Counted from the first letter of the stretch, positions 25,618 through 33,864 are shown. The stretch is 64,000 nt of DNA from Adlercreutzia muris (GCF_008831045.1 NZ_WAJS01000012.1:19946-83945); one strand, 5' to 3'. Notes: generated by a model from the letters alone, not told the origin. Program-made: numbers and translations.

Positions 25618-25691
25618 CGACTCGAGGGATTCCCGCCTTTGAGAGGCCTTCAGAGCCGGGGCTTGCACCATTTCCGCAATTTTGCGCCCGA

Positions 25692-26180
25692 TTACACGCT
25701 CGCTCCCTGCAGAGGCATTCCGCACGCCCCTGTTGCGAGGCGGTCCGCCGCGGAGGCGCCGGGCGTGGCGCTTTCGACGGAGGCGCCCATCACGCCGTAG
25801 GCGCGGGCAGCTTGGGCGGCTGCCGCCTCCAGGAAGGCGCCGCGCGCGCCTCCGCGGGCGCGGTGGGCCAGGGCGAGCTTGAACAGCTCGTCTTCCATCT
25901 TCACCTGGGCACGCTCGTCCGCATCGGCGCGATCGGCCGCGGCGGGGTCGGCAATGACGGCGCCCGCGCGGCCCCGCATGCGCACGTAGCCCTCGTCGCG
26001 CAGGACGGCGTAGGCCTTGTTCACCGTATGCAGGTTGATGCCCAAGTCGCTTGCCAGCGAGCGCACCGACGGCAGCGCCTGGCCGGGCTCCAGCTCGCCA
26101 GTGGCGATACCGGCCACGATCTGGTTGCGAATCTGCAGGTACAGAGGCTCTTCCAGGGCCCCGTCCACGGCGAGCATCAT
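25692..26180 (-). CDS. GntR-family repressor, YtrA subfamily
   Basis: A 162-residue regulator. The winged helix is EPLYLQIRNQIVAGIATGEL ... LPSVRSLASDLGINLHTVNKAY, with the short C-terminal tail of the YtrA subfamily rather than a full ligand domain. Start is the ATG at 26180 after AAAGGGGAGC. It diverges from the CPBP protease gene; a nested palindrome between them overlaps both promoters, so it probably represses both itself and that gene. The DUF1648 membrane gene downstream is a likely co-regulated partner. Confidence 0.88.
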   Translation of the reverse strand: MMLAVDGALEEPLYLQIRNQIVAGIATGELEPGQALPSVRSLASDLGINLHTVNKAYAVLRDEGYVRMRGRAGAVIADPAAADRADADERAQVKMEDELFKLALAHRARGGARGAFLEAAAAQAARAYGVMGASVESATPGASAADRLATGACGMPLQGASV

Positions 26181-26196
26181 GGCGCTCCCCTTTCTC

Positions 26197-26251
26197 TTGA
26201 CTTTCTGTTCTATTCGTATTATAACAGAAATTGTTATAGCTTCAATAGAAC
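26197..26251. promoter_or_regulatory. Overlapping divergent promoters with nested palindromic operator
   Basis: Rightward promoter: TTGACT (26197-26202), 17 bases, TATAAC (26220-26225). Leftward promoter: TTGAAG (26245-26240), 16 bases, TATAAT (26223-26218). Between and over them lies TATAACA-gaaat-TGTTATA (26220-26238), itself framed by GTTCTATT (26208) and AATAGAAC (ending 26251). This is a typical GntR/YtrA operator that would shut both promoters. Confidence 0.75.
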
Positions 26252-26274
26252 AAAATTGCTCCAGGAGGTACCCC

Positions 26275-27267
26275 ATGAAACGAGCGCTCATCTTCCTCGC
26301 CATCACCTTCGGCATCACCTACGCCTACGAGTTTCTCGTGGTGTATCCCCTGGCAGCGGGTACGGCGCCCTACATAAGCGACCTCGTCTCGCCGACGCTG
26401 GCCTACATGGGAGCCGTGGCCCTCGTCATGCTCTTCCCCGCGCTCGGCGTGGTGCTCACGCGCGTGGTGACGCGCGAGGGATTCAAGAACTGCGTGCTGA
26501 AGCCGACACCGCCGCGCCAATCGCTGCCGTGGTTCGCCGTGGCCTGGTTCGGGCCGATCCTTCTGGTGCTGGCGGGAGGGGCCGTGTACTACCTGCTGTT
26601 CCCCGGCGACTTCGATCCCGCCCTCATCTCCTTCGTGGAGGCGCAGCGCGCCGCGGCCATGGCGAACGGCGCCGACCCAGCGACTCTGGCAGCGTTCAAT
26701 GAGGCAGCGGCTGCGCCCCTCGCGATGGTCGTCAGCCTCCTCGGAGCTTGCGCCATCGCGCCCGCGCTCAACATCGTCACCACCTTCGGCGAGGAGTGGG
26801 GCTGGCGCGGCTACCTCATGCCGAAGCTGGCGACCCGCCTCTCCATCGTGCCCACCCTGGTGGTCACGGGCGTCATCTGGGGTCTGTGGCACGCACCCAT
26901 CGTGGCCCTCGGGCACAACTACGGCACCGGTTATCCCACCGAACCTTGGGGCGGTGTCCTGGCGATGTGCGCCTGGTGCGTGGCGCTGGCTGTGTTCCTC
27001 GGCTACGTGACCATCCGCACGCGCTCCACCTTCGCGGCGGCCATCGGCCATGGCGCGCTGAACGGGTCGGTGAACCTCGTCACCATCTGCTCCATCTCGG
27101 GCGGCAGCCCCTTCGTGGGACCCTTGTGCACGGGTATCGTGGGCGGCTTGCCCCTGCTGGCCGTAGCGGCCCTCATGCTGCGGGATCTGCGCCGGCGCGA
27201 GAAAGCGGGCACCCTGCACGTTCCCGAAGCGGGCCTTCCCGACGGGGTGCGGAAAGAGCACCGGTAG
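26275..27267 (+). CDS. CPBP-family intramembrane metalloprotease
   Basis: A 330-residue membrane protein with about eight hydrophobic segments. GEEWGWRGYL (the EExxxR motif) followed by IWGLWHAP and a later GHGALNGSVN are the CPBP (Rce1/Abi) catalytic motifs. Such enzymes cleave or process membrane-associated or exported peptides and can give self-immunity to bacteriocins. Start is ATG after AGGAGGT. It faces the GntR regulator gene across a shared operator and is probably repressed by it. Confidence 0.9.
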   Translation: MKRALIFLAITFGITYAYEFLVVYPLAAGTAPYISDLVSPTLAYMGAVALVMLFPALGVVLTRVVTREGFKNCVLKPTPPRQSLPWFAVAWFGPILLVLAGGAVYYLLFPGDFDPALISFVEAQRAAAMANGADPATLAAFNEAAAAPLAMVVSLLGACAIAPALNIVTTFGEEWGWRGYLMPKLATRLSIVPTLVVTGVIWGLWHAPIVALGHNYGTGYPTEPWGGVLAMCAWCVALAVFLGYVTIRTRSTFAAAIGHGALNGSVNLVTICSISGGSPFVGPLCTGIVGGLPLLAVAALMLRDLRRREKAGTLHVPEAGLPDGVRKEHR

Positions 27268-27321
27268 GAGCGCAACGAACCGGAGCGAACGGGCCGCCAC
27301 GGCACCGGGGCGCCGCTGCGG

Positions 27322-28758
27322 TCAGCCCGCGGCGGCTTCGAGAAGCGGCTCGATATAGGCAAGGGGCGCCACGCGAATGCGACCGCAACAGGGCGCGGGA
27401 ACGAGCGGGGCGGTTGCTGCGGCCGCCTGGCCGCCAGGCACCTGCACGGCGAGCGGCCCGCCCTCGGCACCGCCTCGCCCAGCGCAACCTTGATCGCGGA
27501 CAATGTACAGTCCCGGTTTGGGAGTGATCATGGTGACCGTGACGTCGGCGCGCACCGTGTCGGCGGCGGCCGCGCCCGTCTGGGCCGAGAGCCCGCTCGG
27601 CACATCGGCGGCCACCACCACGGTGCCCCGGACGCGGGCGTCGTTCAGGGCGCGAATCCATCTGTCGAAGGGGGCTTTCACCGCATCGTGGGAGAATCCG
27701 GTGCCGAGGATGGCGTCGATGGCGAGGGGCGCGGTCGCCAAAAGATCGGCAACCTCACCGGAATCGGGCGCGACGAGCACCGCGGCGCGGTCGCTCAGGG
27801 CCGCTCGGGCCCTGAGCGCCGCCGAGCGCGCCGGCTCGGCCCTTAGGTCTTCGGGAGCCCGCGCCGTCACCACGCGCACCGGGATACCCCACCGATCCAG
27901 GTACTCGGCGGCCACCCAGCCGTCTCCCCCGTTGTTGCCGCTGCCGCAGAAGACGACAACCGGGCTCTCGCGCCGGAAGCCCCTGTGCCCGGCGCCAACG
28001 GCTGCCGCCGACCCATCGAAGCCCGCTGCGGCGCCAACGGCGACTAGCGGCACATCGGCACCCGCGGCACCGCTCTCTGCGGCAACGTTCCCGCCAGCCG
28101 TTCTCCCCTCCAGCATCTTGCGCGCCTCGTAGGCCAGGAAGCGGCCCGCGCGGCGCATGAGTCTGTCGAGCGGCGTGCCGGCGGCGGCGATGGCCCGTTC
28201 CAGCGCCACCACTGCGGACACATCCAGCACCGGTGGCTCGAAGCAAGTCACCGCCTCGGCCATGGGACGGTAGGCCTCCACGAGCCGCGGCAGCGACCAG
28301 GCGGCGTTGGCCGGGCTCGTGGAGGGCAGCTTCTGGGCCGCGATGCCGCAAACGGGCTCGCACAGCTTCTCGTAGAGCCGCGCCGAGGTGGCGCCGGTGC
28401 AGAACACGTGCCGCACGGGAGCCGCATGCAGAATGCGCGAGAGATCGTTGGGCCGGGCGTTGCGAATGGAAGCGTCGGAGGCGCCCTCGATGTCGCAGGA
28501 GGCGAGCACGTCCCACAGCGCTATATGGTGGCGCAGCAGCAGATCGGTGCGCTCGGCGTTGCCCTCGGGCACCGGCTCGTCGAACAGCGCCGCCAGCACG
28601 CGCCAGAACCGATTCTGCGGATGGCCGTAGAAAAACCCCGCCTCCCGCGATTTCGGCGAAGGCATCGTGCCCAGCACGAGCACCTCCGACCGTCCATCGA
28701 ACACCGGCGGAATGCCGTGCTCTACCGATTGCGGCTGCCTCTGCGTCTCTTTCGTCAT
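27322..28758 (-). CDS. DNA-deoxyinosine glycosylase fused to NAD(P)H-hydrate epimerase
   Basis: A 478-residue fusion. Residues about 20-175 are a uracil-DNA-glycosylase superfamily domain of the hypoxanthine/deoxyinosine type: VLVLGTMPSPKS, FYGHPQNRFWRVLAALF, IALWDVLASC and STSPAN (146-151). Residues about 185-450 are the YjeF N-terminal epimerase: CGSGNNGGDG (271-280), AIDAILGTG (Asp348) and DVPSGL (385-390). A Gly/Ala-rich insert lies at about 218-262. No C-terminal NAD(P)HX dehydratase domain is present. One half removes deaminated adenine from DNA; the other repairs hydrated NAD(P)H. Both are damage-repair functions, but the fusion is unexpected. GGAAAGGGCAAGG precedes the ATG. Confidence 0.88.
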   Translation of the reverse strand: MTKETQRQPQSVEHGIPPVFDGRSEVLVLGTMPSPKSREAGFFYGHPQNRFWRVLAALFDEPVPEGNAERTDLLLRHHIALWDVLASCDIEGASDASIRNARPNDLSRILHAAPVRHVFCTGATSARLYEKLCEPVCGIAAQKLPSTSPANAAWSLPRLVEAYRPMAEAVTCFEPPVLDVSAVVALERAIAAAGTPLDRLMRRAGRFLAYEARKMLEGRTAGGNVAAESGAAGADVPLVAVGAAAGFDGSAAAVGAGHRGFRRESPVVVFCGSGNNGGDGWVAAEYLDRWGIPVRVVTARAPEDLRAEPARSAALRARAALSDRAAVLVAPDSGEVADLLATAPLAIDAILGTGFSHDAVKAPFDRWIRALNDARVRGTVVVAADVPSGLSAQTGAAAADTVRADVTVTMITPKPGLYIVRDQGCAGRGGAEGGPLAVQVPGGQAAAATAPLVPAPCCGRIRVAPLAYIEPLLEAAAG

Positions 28759-28795
28759 CCGACCTTGCCCTTTCCTACCGTCTTTCCATGACAGC

Positions 28796-28824
28796 GTTAT
28801 ATATCAGGATGACCCCGCTGGCAA
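28796..28824 (-). promoter_or_regulatory. Promoter of the glycosylase-epimerase gene
   Basis: On the minus strand TTGCCA (28824-28819) and TATAAC (28801-28796) are 17 bases apart, about 38 bases before the ATG. Confidence 0.5.
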
Positions 28825-28957
28825 CGGCCGACGGCCCCTTCAAATTCAAACGCCTCTTTTCCCATCGACCATCTATGCCTGGTAAAGGACGCCGCCTGAC
28901 GAGGCGATCACACCCTATAACGGGTATCACGCTCTAAGCTCAATCGACTACGCCTTT

Positions 28958-29626
28958 CTACATCAGGCGCACGGTGCTCTTGCGCTGGACGCGCGGGGTG
29001 CGGCAGGCGAACAGGCCGTGGCGGTTGCAATAGGCGAAAATGATGCCGAGACCGCGGTAAGGGAAGCGGGCATCGGCCGTCTGCTCGGGGTACAATTTGC
29101 GGAAGAACACCTGGTCAGTGGTCACGTATGCCATGAAGCTGATGAAGTGGTCCTTGCCCATGGGGTGCTCCATCGTAAGATACACCTCGCCGTCGGCCAC
29201 CTCTACCCGGGGCAGATGAGCGGACGGGTCGGCCGCCGCCGCGTTCTCGGGAGCCGCGGGAATCCTCCCGTCGACGGCGTTCTCCACTTCCAGCACCGGC
29301 AGCGCGATGCCGCAGCAGCTGATGGAAGCCTCGCCCGTAGCGTGGATGACATTGCCGCACAGCGGGCACACGTAGAACTTCGCCCGCAGCAGGTTACCCG
29401 CGCGGTTGGCGTTCACGATCTGCTCGCCGGACAGAAGCTCGGCCACCGACACGCCGAGGGCGCAGGCCAAAGGCTCCACGAGCGTGATGTCAGGCAGTCC
29501 GCGATCCGTCTCCCACTTCGATACCGCCTTGTCGGTGATGCCGAGCCGATCGGCCAGGTGCCGCTGGGTCATTCCTGCCCGCTCGCGCAGGGCGCGGATG
29601 GACGCGCCGCTGATGTATGAGGTCAT
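28958..29626 (-). CDS. XRE-type HTH fused to a desulfoferrodoxin-like domain
   Basis: A 222-residue protein. Residues 7-62 are a Cro/C1 helix-turn-helix (MTQRHLADRLGITDKAVSKWE). Residues 84-112 copy the desulforedoxin iron site, CPLCGN ... CCG (Cys 87, 90, 104, 105). The rest resembles superoxide reductase: EHPMGKDH (153-160) and CNRHG (200-204), the two motifs that supply His and Cys ligands to the reductase iron. It may sense superoxide or redox state and control transcription, or be a bound reductase; which genes it controls is not visible. AGAAGGAG precedes the ATG. Confidence 0.85.
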   Translation of the reverse strand: MTSYISGASIRALRERAGMTQRHLADRLGITDKAVSKWETDRGLPDITLVEPLACALGVSVAELLSGEQIVNANRAGNLLRAKFYVCPLCGNVIHATGEASISCCGIALPVLEVENAVDGRIPAAPENAAAADPSAHLPRVEVADGEVYLTMEHPMGKDHFISFMAYVTTDQVFFRKLYPEQTADARFPYRGLGIIFAYCNRHGLFACRTPRVQRKSTVRLM

Positions 29627-29865
29627 GGGGTGCTCCTTCTTCCGAATATTGAACGTCGCCGATTATGGGCGCTCGCGACCGCCCTGGCAACCTACGCTTC
29701 GTAGACCCCATGTCCGTCTGCGAACCGTGCGACCACCGCCCGTCGGCCGCACGCCAACCGTCCTCCAGCCACACGGCAACCGAGCGCCCAGCGCCCGCGG
29801 ACGCCCTTGCAGCCGCCCATCGCCTATACTGGCGAAAACGGAAACGATGGGGAAAGGGCAACATC

Positions 29866-30246
29866 ATGATGAGCGTGCTGTGCGTGGGGGCGGGCGGTTT
29901 CGTGGGCGCGGTGAGCCGCTATGGCCTCGGCCTCATTCCCCTGGCATCGGGCCTGCCGCTCGTGACCCTGCTCATCAACCTCGTCGGCTCCGTGGTCATC
30001 GGCGCGGTCGCAGAGGCCGCATCCCTCGCCCCAACCGCCCTGCCCCGCGAAACGGTGCTCTTCCTGAAAGTGGGCCTCTGCGGTGGCTTCACCACCTTCT
30101 CCACCTTCTCCTTGGAAACCCTGGAGCTCATCGAAGGCGGCCAATGGGCCGTGGCCGGCGCCTACGCCCTGGCCAGCGTCGTCCTCTGCGTAGCCGGCGT
30201 GCTGGCCGGCAAGCTGCTCGCCCGCGCCCTGCTGCCGGCCGCGTAG
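29866..30246 (+). CDS. crcB: Fluoride efflux channel FluC (CrcB)
   Basis: A 126-residue four-helix membrane protein. GGFVGAVSRYGLG, TLLINLVGSVVIG and GLCGGFTTFSTFSLE are the diagnostic CrcB/Fluc motifs, including the Phe-Thr-Phe box that lines the fluoride path. Only one copy is present, so it would act as a homodimer. AAAGGGC precedes MMSV. No fluoride riboswitch blocks were found upstream. Function: passive fluoride export. Confidence 0.93.
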   Translation: MMSVLCVGAGGFVGAVSRYGLGLIPLASGLPLVTLLINLVGSVVIGAVAEAASLAPTALPRETVLFLKVGLCGGFTTFSTFSLETLELIEGGQWAVAGAYALASVVLCVAGVLAGKLLARALLPAA

Positions 30247-30261
30247 ACGTCGAAGACTTAC

Positions 30262-30290
30262 TTGACTTGGAGTTTACTCGAAGTTATACC
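30262..30290 (+). promoter_or_regulatory. Promoter with MerR-type dyad in its spacer
   Basis: TTGACT (30262-30267) and TATACC (30285-30290). The region 30265-30284 is the dyad ACTTGGAGT-TT-ACTCGAAGT (one mismatch), placed between the hexamers as in promoters activated by MerR-family proteins of the AdhR/NmlR type. It drives the cupin gene 33 bases on. No merR-like gene is adjacent. Confidence 0.65.
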
Positions 30291-30322
30291 GTTGAACCCA
30301 GCCCTCAACGAAAAGGATCCCC

Positions 30323-30793
30323 ATGACCAAAGTAGTCCAGACCGCCGGCCGCGATGCGCTCGGCACCGAAAGCCCGACGTCCCATGGCGGCATCTTCGGC
30401 TTGGGCGGCCCGAACGACGCCTATGCGCAGTACTTCACCGGGCAGTCGTACTTAAACCCGCTGACCGACCCCGCGCAGACCCAGTTCATCGCCAACGTCA
30501 CCTTCGAGCCTGGCTGCCGCAATAACTGGCACATCCACCATGCGGAAGACGGCGGCGGCCAGATCCTGCTCGTCACCGATGGCGAAGGATGGTACCAGGA
30601 ATGGGGCCAGCCGGCTCGCAGGCTTCTGCCCGGCGACGTGGTGGTCATCCCCGCCAACGTGAAGCACTGGCACGGCGCAACCGCCGACAGCTGGATGAGC
30701 CACGTGGCCTTCGAGGCTCCGGGCACCGCCTGCGCGAGCGAGTGGTGCGAGCCCGTCACCGATGAGGAGTATGCCGCGCTTTCCTTGCAGTAA
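30323..30793 (+). CDS. Cupin-domain protein
   Basis: A 156-residue single-domain cupin. Motif 1 is NNWHIHHAEDGGGQILLVTDGEGWYQEWG (His pair and following Gly) and motif 2 is PGDVVVIPANVKHWHGA, which together hold three or four metal ligands. Proteins of this group are often annotated with carboxymuconolactone decarboxylase-type detoxification genes and respond to electrophiles. AAAAGGATCC precedes the ATG. Control by a MerR-type regulator is suggested by the promoter. Substrate unknown. Confidence 0.85.
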   Translation: MTKVVQTAGRDALGTESPTSHGGIFGLGGPNDAYAQYFTGQSYLNPLTDPAQTQFIANVTFEPGCRNNWHIHHAEDGGGQILLVTDGEGWYQEWGQPARRLLPGDVVVIPANVKHWHGATADSWMSHVAFEAPGTACASEWCEPVTDEEYAALSLQ

Positions 30794-30869
30794 GAGAAGG
30801 ATTCCCAACGCCCAGAGGCCGTAAGGTATACTGACCGACGCTGGCAAACTCCCGTTGAAAGGCCGTCCC

Positions 30870-32123
30870 TTGAAGCCGCTATCCCCCATCGCGTTTCTGC
30901 GCGAGCATGCCGTGCTTGCGGTGTCGGCCGTGGCGGCGGTAGCCTCCATGGTGGCGGTGCCGCCCGACAGCGCGTATTGGGGATATTTCGACTGGAAGAC
31001 GCTCGGCTGCCTGTTCTGCGTGTTGGCCGTAGCGAGCGCTCTCAGGCTCATGGGCGCCTTCGACCGCGCGGCCCGAACCGTCATCGCGCGATTCGGGAGC
31101 CCGCGATCCCTTGCGCTTGCGCTCGTACTCACCACAGCGGCACTCTCGTGCGTGGCCACCAACGACATGGCCCTCATCATGATGCTGCCGCTGTCGGCCG
31201 CCACCCTCGTGGGCGCGGGGCGGGCACGGCTGATACCGGCCGTCTTCGTGTTGCAGAGCCTGGCGGCGAACCTCTGCGGCATGATCGTGCCCTTCGGCAA
31301 TCCGCAGAACCTGTACCTGTACTCGTACTACGGGCTGCACCTCGGCGACTTCCTGCGCACCATGGCGCTTCCCTTCACCGTATCCGTGGTCGGCGTCGTT
31401 GCCGCTACTTGGTGGCTCGCAGGGCGACCCGGCAGGAAGAAGGCAAGCGCGGAGGCGACCCGGGGCATAACCACGGCGAAGGCTCCCGCCTCCTCGACAC
31501 CTGCGGCTCGTGCCGCCATCGGGGCCGCCGCCGAACCCGCAACCGCGCCCGTCCCTCGCCGTCCCATGCCGCTCAGTCGCCGTCGTCTCGGCGCCTACGG
31601 CGTGCTGCTGGCCCTCACGCTGCTGGCCGTGTTCCGCGTCCTGCCCATCGCCGTGGCCGTCGCGGCAGTGGCGGCAACCCTCGCCGCACTCGACCGCCGG
31701 GCGCTGGCCGCCGTGGATTGGTCGCTGCTCGCCACCTTCGCCTGCTTCTTCGTGTTCGCGGGGAACCTGGCCCGCATTCCCGAGCTGGCGGCCATCCTCG
31801 GCCCGCTCATGGACGATCACGGCCTCATTATTAGCGCCGGCGCAAGCCAAGTCATCAGCAACGTGCCCGCCGCCGTGCTGCTGTCGCACTTCACGGACGC
31901 GTGGCAGCCTCTGCTCGTCGGCGTGAACATCGGCGGCGCGGGCACCCTTGTGGGCTCGCTCGCCAGCCTCATCACCCTTCAGCATTTCACCAGCGTGCGC
32001 AAGGTGTTTCCCCAAACGCGCGACGTGCCCGAGCTGTCAACTGGCCGCTTTCTCGGTCTGTTCACCCTGCTGAACGTGGCCTTTCTCGTGATATTGCTTG
32101 TGGCTTGCGGACTGTGCGGATAG
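30870..32123 (+). CDS. SLC13/ArsB-NhaD superfamily permease
   Basis: A 417-residue membrane protein with about ten hydrophobic segments in two halves split by a Lys/Ala-rich cytoplasmic loop (residues about 185-240). VATNDMALIMMLPL and the second-half SQVISNVPAAVLLSHF are the paired anion/Na+ binding hairpins of the SLC13 and related ion transporter superfamily; FGNPQNLYLYSYYG fits the citrate-transporter-like branch. Substrate is probably a carboxylate or other anion. Start TTG at 30870 follows GAAAGG by 7 bases; another TTG at 30855 is possible. Confidence 0.85.
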   Translation: MKPLSPIAFLREHAVLAVSAVAAVASMVAVPPDSAYWGYFDWKTLGCLFCVLAVASALRLMGAFDRAARTVIARFGSPRSLALALVLTTAALSCVATNDMALIMMLPLSAATLVGAGRARLIPAVFVLQSLAANLCGMIVPFGNPQNLYLYSYYGLHLGDFLRTMALPFTVSVVGVVAATWWLAGRPGRKKASAEATRGITTAKAPASSTPAARAAIGAAAEPATAPVPRRPMPLSRRRLGAYGVLLALTLLAVFRVLPIAVAVAAVAATLAALDRRALAAVDWSLLATFACFFVFAGNLARIPELAAILGPLMDDHGLIISAGASQVISNVPAAVLLSHFTDAWQPLLVGVNIGGAGTLVGSLASLITLQHFTSVRKVFPQTRDVPELSTGRFLGLFTLLNVAFLVILLVACGLCG

Positions 32124-32147
32124 GTGTGCGGGCCCTATTATTCTCCC

Positions 32148-32176
32148 TTGCGAATATTCCAGGAATTCGCTAGAAT
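32148..32176 (+). promoter_or_regulatory. Promoter of the MOSC gene
   Basis: TTGCGA (32148-32153), 17 bases, TAGAAT (32171-32176). It predicts a GC-rich leader of about 105 bases before the MOSC start codon; no known riboswitch could be matched in it. Confidence 0.55.
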
Positions 32177-32288
32177 TTTCCCGCGCCGAAGTTTCCCCCT
32201 CTCGTCGTGCAGCGGGCCGGGGATATGTCCAATGCACCGGGCGGGTCGAGAGTGGCGCACGGCCTGTCGCCAGCGAGAAAGGTGCATC

Positions 32289-32720
32289 ATGGGCGTTGTC
32301 AAAGCCGTATGCACGAGCAGCATCAAGGGAATCCAGAAAACCGAACAGGACGCCATCGAGCTGAAGCCCGATTGGGGCATCGAGGGCGACGCCCACGGCG
32401 GGCCGTGGCACCGCCAGGTGAGCCTTTTGTCCTACGAGCAGATCGAAGCCTTCAAGGCGCGCGGGGCCGACGTGGGCCACGGTTCCTTCGGCGAGAACAT
32501 CGTCGTGGAGGGCTTCGACTTGAAGAGCCTCCCCATCGGCACGCGCTTCGCCTGCGGCGACGCGGTGCTGGAGCTGACTCAGGTCGGCAAGCAGTGCCAC
32601 GCCCACTGCGCCATCTACCACCAGGTAGGCGACTGCATCATGCCCCGCGAGGGCGTGTTCTGCAAGGTCATCGAAGGCGGTACCATCGCCCCCGGCGACG
32701 CCATCGAAATCGCGCAGTAA
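32289..32720 (+). CDS. MOSC-domain protein
   Basis: A 143-residue single MOSC domain. GIEGDAHGGPWHRQVSLLSYEQ and the later HAHCAIYHQVGDCIMPREGVFC match the family of Moco sulfurase C-terminal proteins, which handle molybdenum cofactor or sulfur carried on the conserved Cys. Genes for Moco enzymes are common in this group and one is at the end of the window. GAAAGG precedes the ATG. A damaged second copy of its 3' part lies at 33773-33864. Confidence 0.88.
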   Translation: MGVVKAVCTSSIKGIQKTEQDAIELKPDWGIEGDAHGGPWHRQVSLLSYEQIEAFKARGADVGHGSFGENIVVEGFDLKSLPIGTRFACGDAVLELTQVGKQCHAHCAIYHQVGDCIMPREGVFCKVIEGGTIAPGDAIEIAQ

Positions 32721-32839
32721 GCTGGAGGCGAGCCCTCAGCGATGAGAAGCACGCCGCCCTCTAGGTCAGTGCTCTCCGAAAATGCCCCGAGCCAGCAGTC
32801 CGACTCGGGGCTCAATTTTCGCCTGGGCAACTCACCTTA

Positions 32840-33652
32840 TCATTTCAGAAGGTACCTCACATTTCGCGTACCGCCCTCCCTTACAACGATCCCCTTGTCG
32901 ATAAGGTCGTTGAGCACGTTGATGGTCTTGGTCTGGGAAAAGCCCGCCGCCTCTTGAAGGGCGCTTCGCGTCGTCTCGCCCTCCGCAATGGCGCGGGCCA
33001 CGGCAATTTCGTCGCGCGTCAGCTCTCCCACTGGCACATTACCGAGCCTCCTCGCGTTTCTGTTGGCCAGTGCCACGGTGAAGGTATTGGGTGTGACCGA
33101 AAGCTCGACTGCCGCGGGCCGCCCCTCGTAGGCCGATCGCATCCGGCCAATGCCCGTCCCCCATGCCTCGATAATTCCCAGGCGATACAAGACCGAGGCA
33201 AGCAACTTGTTTCTTGGAACTGATATGTTAGCAGTCAGATCTGCAAAGGTGATCCCCGGCACCAGACCGCCGAGCGTCACGATCTCGATGCGAGACGGCA
33301 TAACGCTCACCAACGTTGGACCGGAAAGGGCATACTCGCGATGGGCCACGGCATTCACCAGCGCCTCCCGCAATGCCGTCGACGGATAGTCGTCGAAGTC
33401 CACGCGCTCCAATCCATCGTAGCGCGTCTTGAACTTGTTGTGCGACTCAAGGAACTCATAGGCGCTATCGAGCTGGGCCAAAAGGGATCCGGTGTACTCT
33501 TCGCGTTCCAGAAAGGCGTTGCGCTCGTCATCGTCAAAGGCGGCCGCTTTGAGAAAGGAGGGGCACTGATCCGAGAGAAGGAGCGCAAGATTCGTGAAAC
33601 CGGCCTGAAAGTCAAGTTTCACGACCGTCTCCCCTGGATTGGTTTCTAACAT
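32840..33652 (-). pseudogene. AlbA/RecG-like ATP-binding regulator, N-terminus missing
   Basis: 270 residues that start inside the family: ALLLSDQCPSFLKAAAF, GSLLAQLDSAYEFL, STALREALVNAVAHREYA (the ATP-binding HATPase_c_4-like part), GIIEAWGTGIGRMR, and a C-terminal winged helix. Full-length members carry about 180 more residues in front, including the AlbA_2 DNA-binding domain. The first possible ATG (33652) overlaps a run of TTCTAAC repeats, and upstream no family sequence remains. The gene is more AT-rich than its neighbours. It is probably a horizontally acquired gene that was cut on arrival or later. Confidence 0.75.
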
Positions 33653-33688
33653 ATTCTAACTTTTTCTAACATTCTAACATTTTCTAAC
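33644..33688. repeat. Five TTCTAAC direct repeats, about 10-bp phased
   Basis: TTCTAAC starts at 33644, 33654, 33664, 33672 and 33682 (spacings 10, 10, 8, 10). On the minus strand they read GTTAGAA toward the truncated AlbA/RecG-like gene; the first overlaps its putative ATG. The helical phasing resembles an iteron or multi-site operator. Confidence 0.65.
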
Positions 33689-33772
33689 ATAATACCAGGT
33701 CAGAAATTGCAATAGTTCGCAAGGTGCGCCCAAGCCATATGCATCAGCTCTGTCGTGCCCGCCTCAGCGCCA

Positions 33773-33864
33773 GCGCACTGTGCCATCTACCACCAGGTGG
33801 GCGACTGCATCATGCCCCGCGAGGGCGTGTTCTGCAGGGTCATCGAAGGCGGCGCCATCGCCCC
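33773..33864 (+). pseudogene. MOSC gene fragment, duplicated
   Basis: 92 bases that match 32601-32692 of the intact MOSC gene in 86 positions. The frame still reads AHCAIYHQVGDC ... FCRVIEGGAIAP, then breaks off. It is a 3'-proximal fragment without start or stop of its own. It and the intact copy lie on either side of the truncated AlbA/RecG-like gene as direct repeats. Confidence 0.85.

Noticed and set aside
29640..29865. Fluoride riboswitch before the crcB gene
   Set aside because: The conserved GGCGATGG-type start and the later GCTGATG blocks could not be found.
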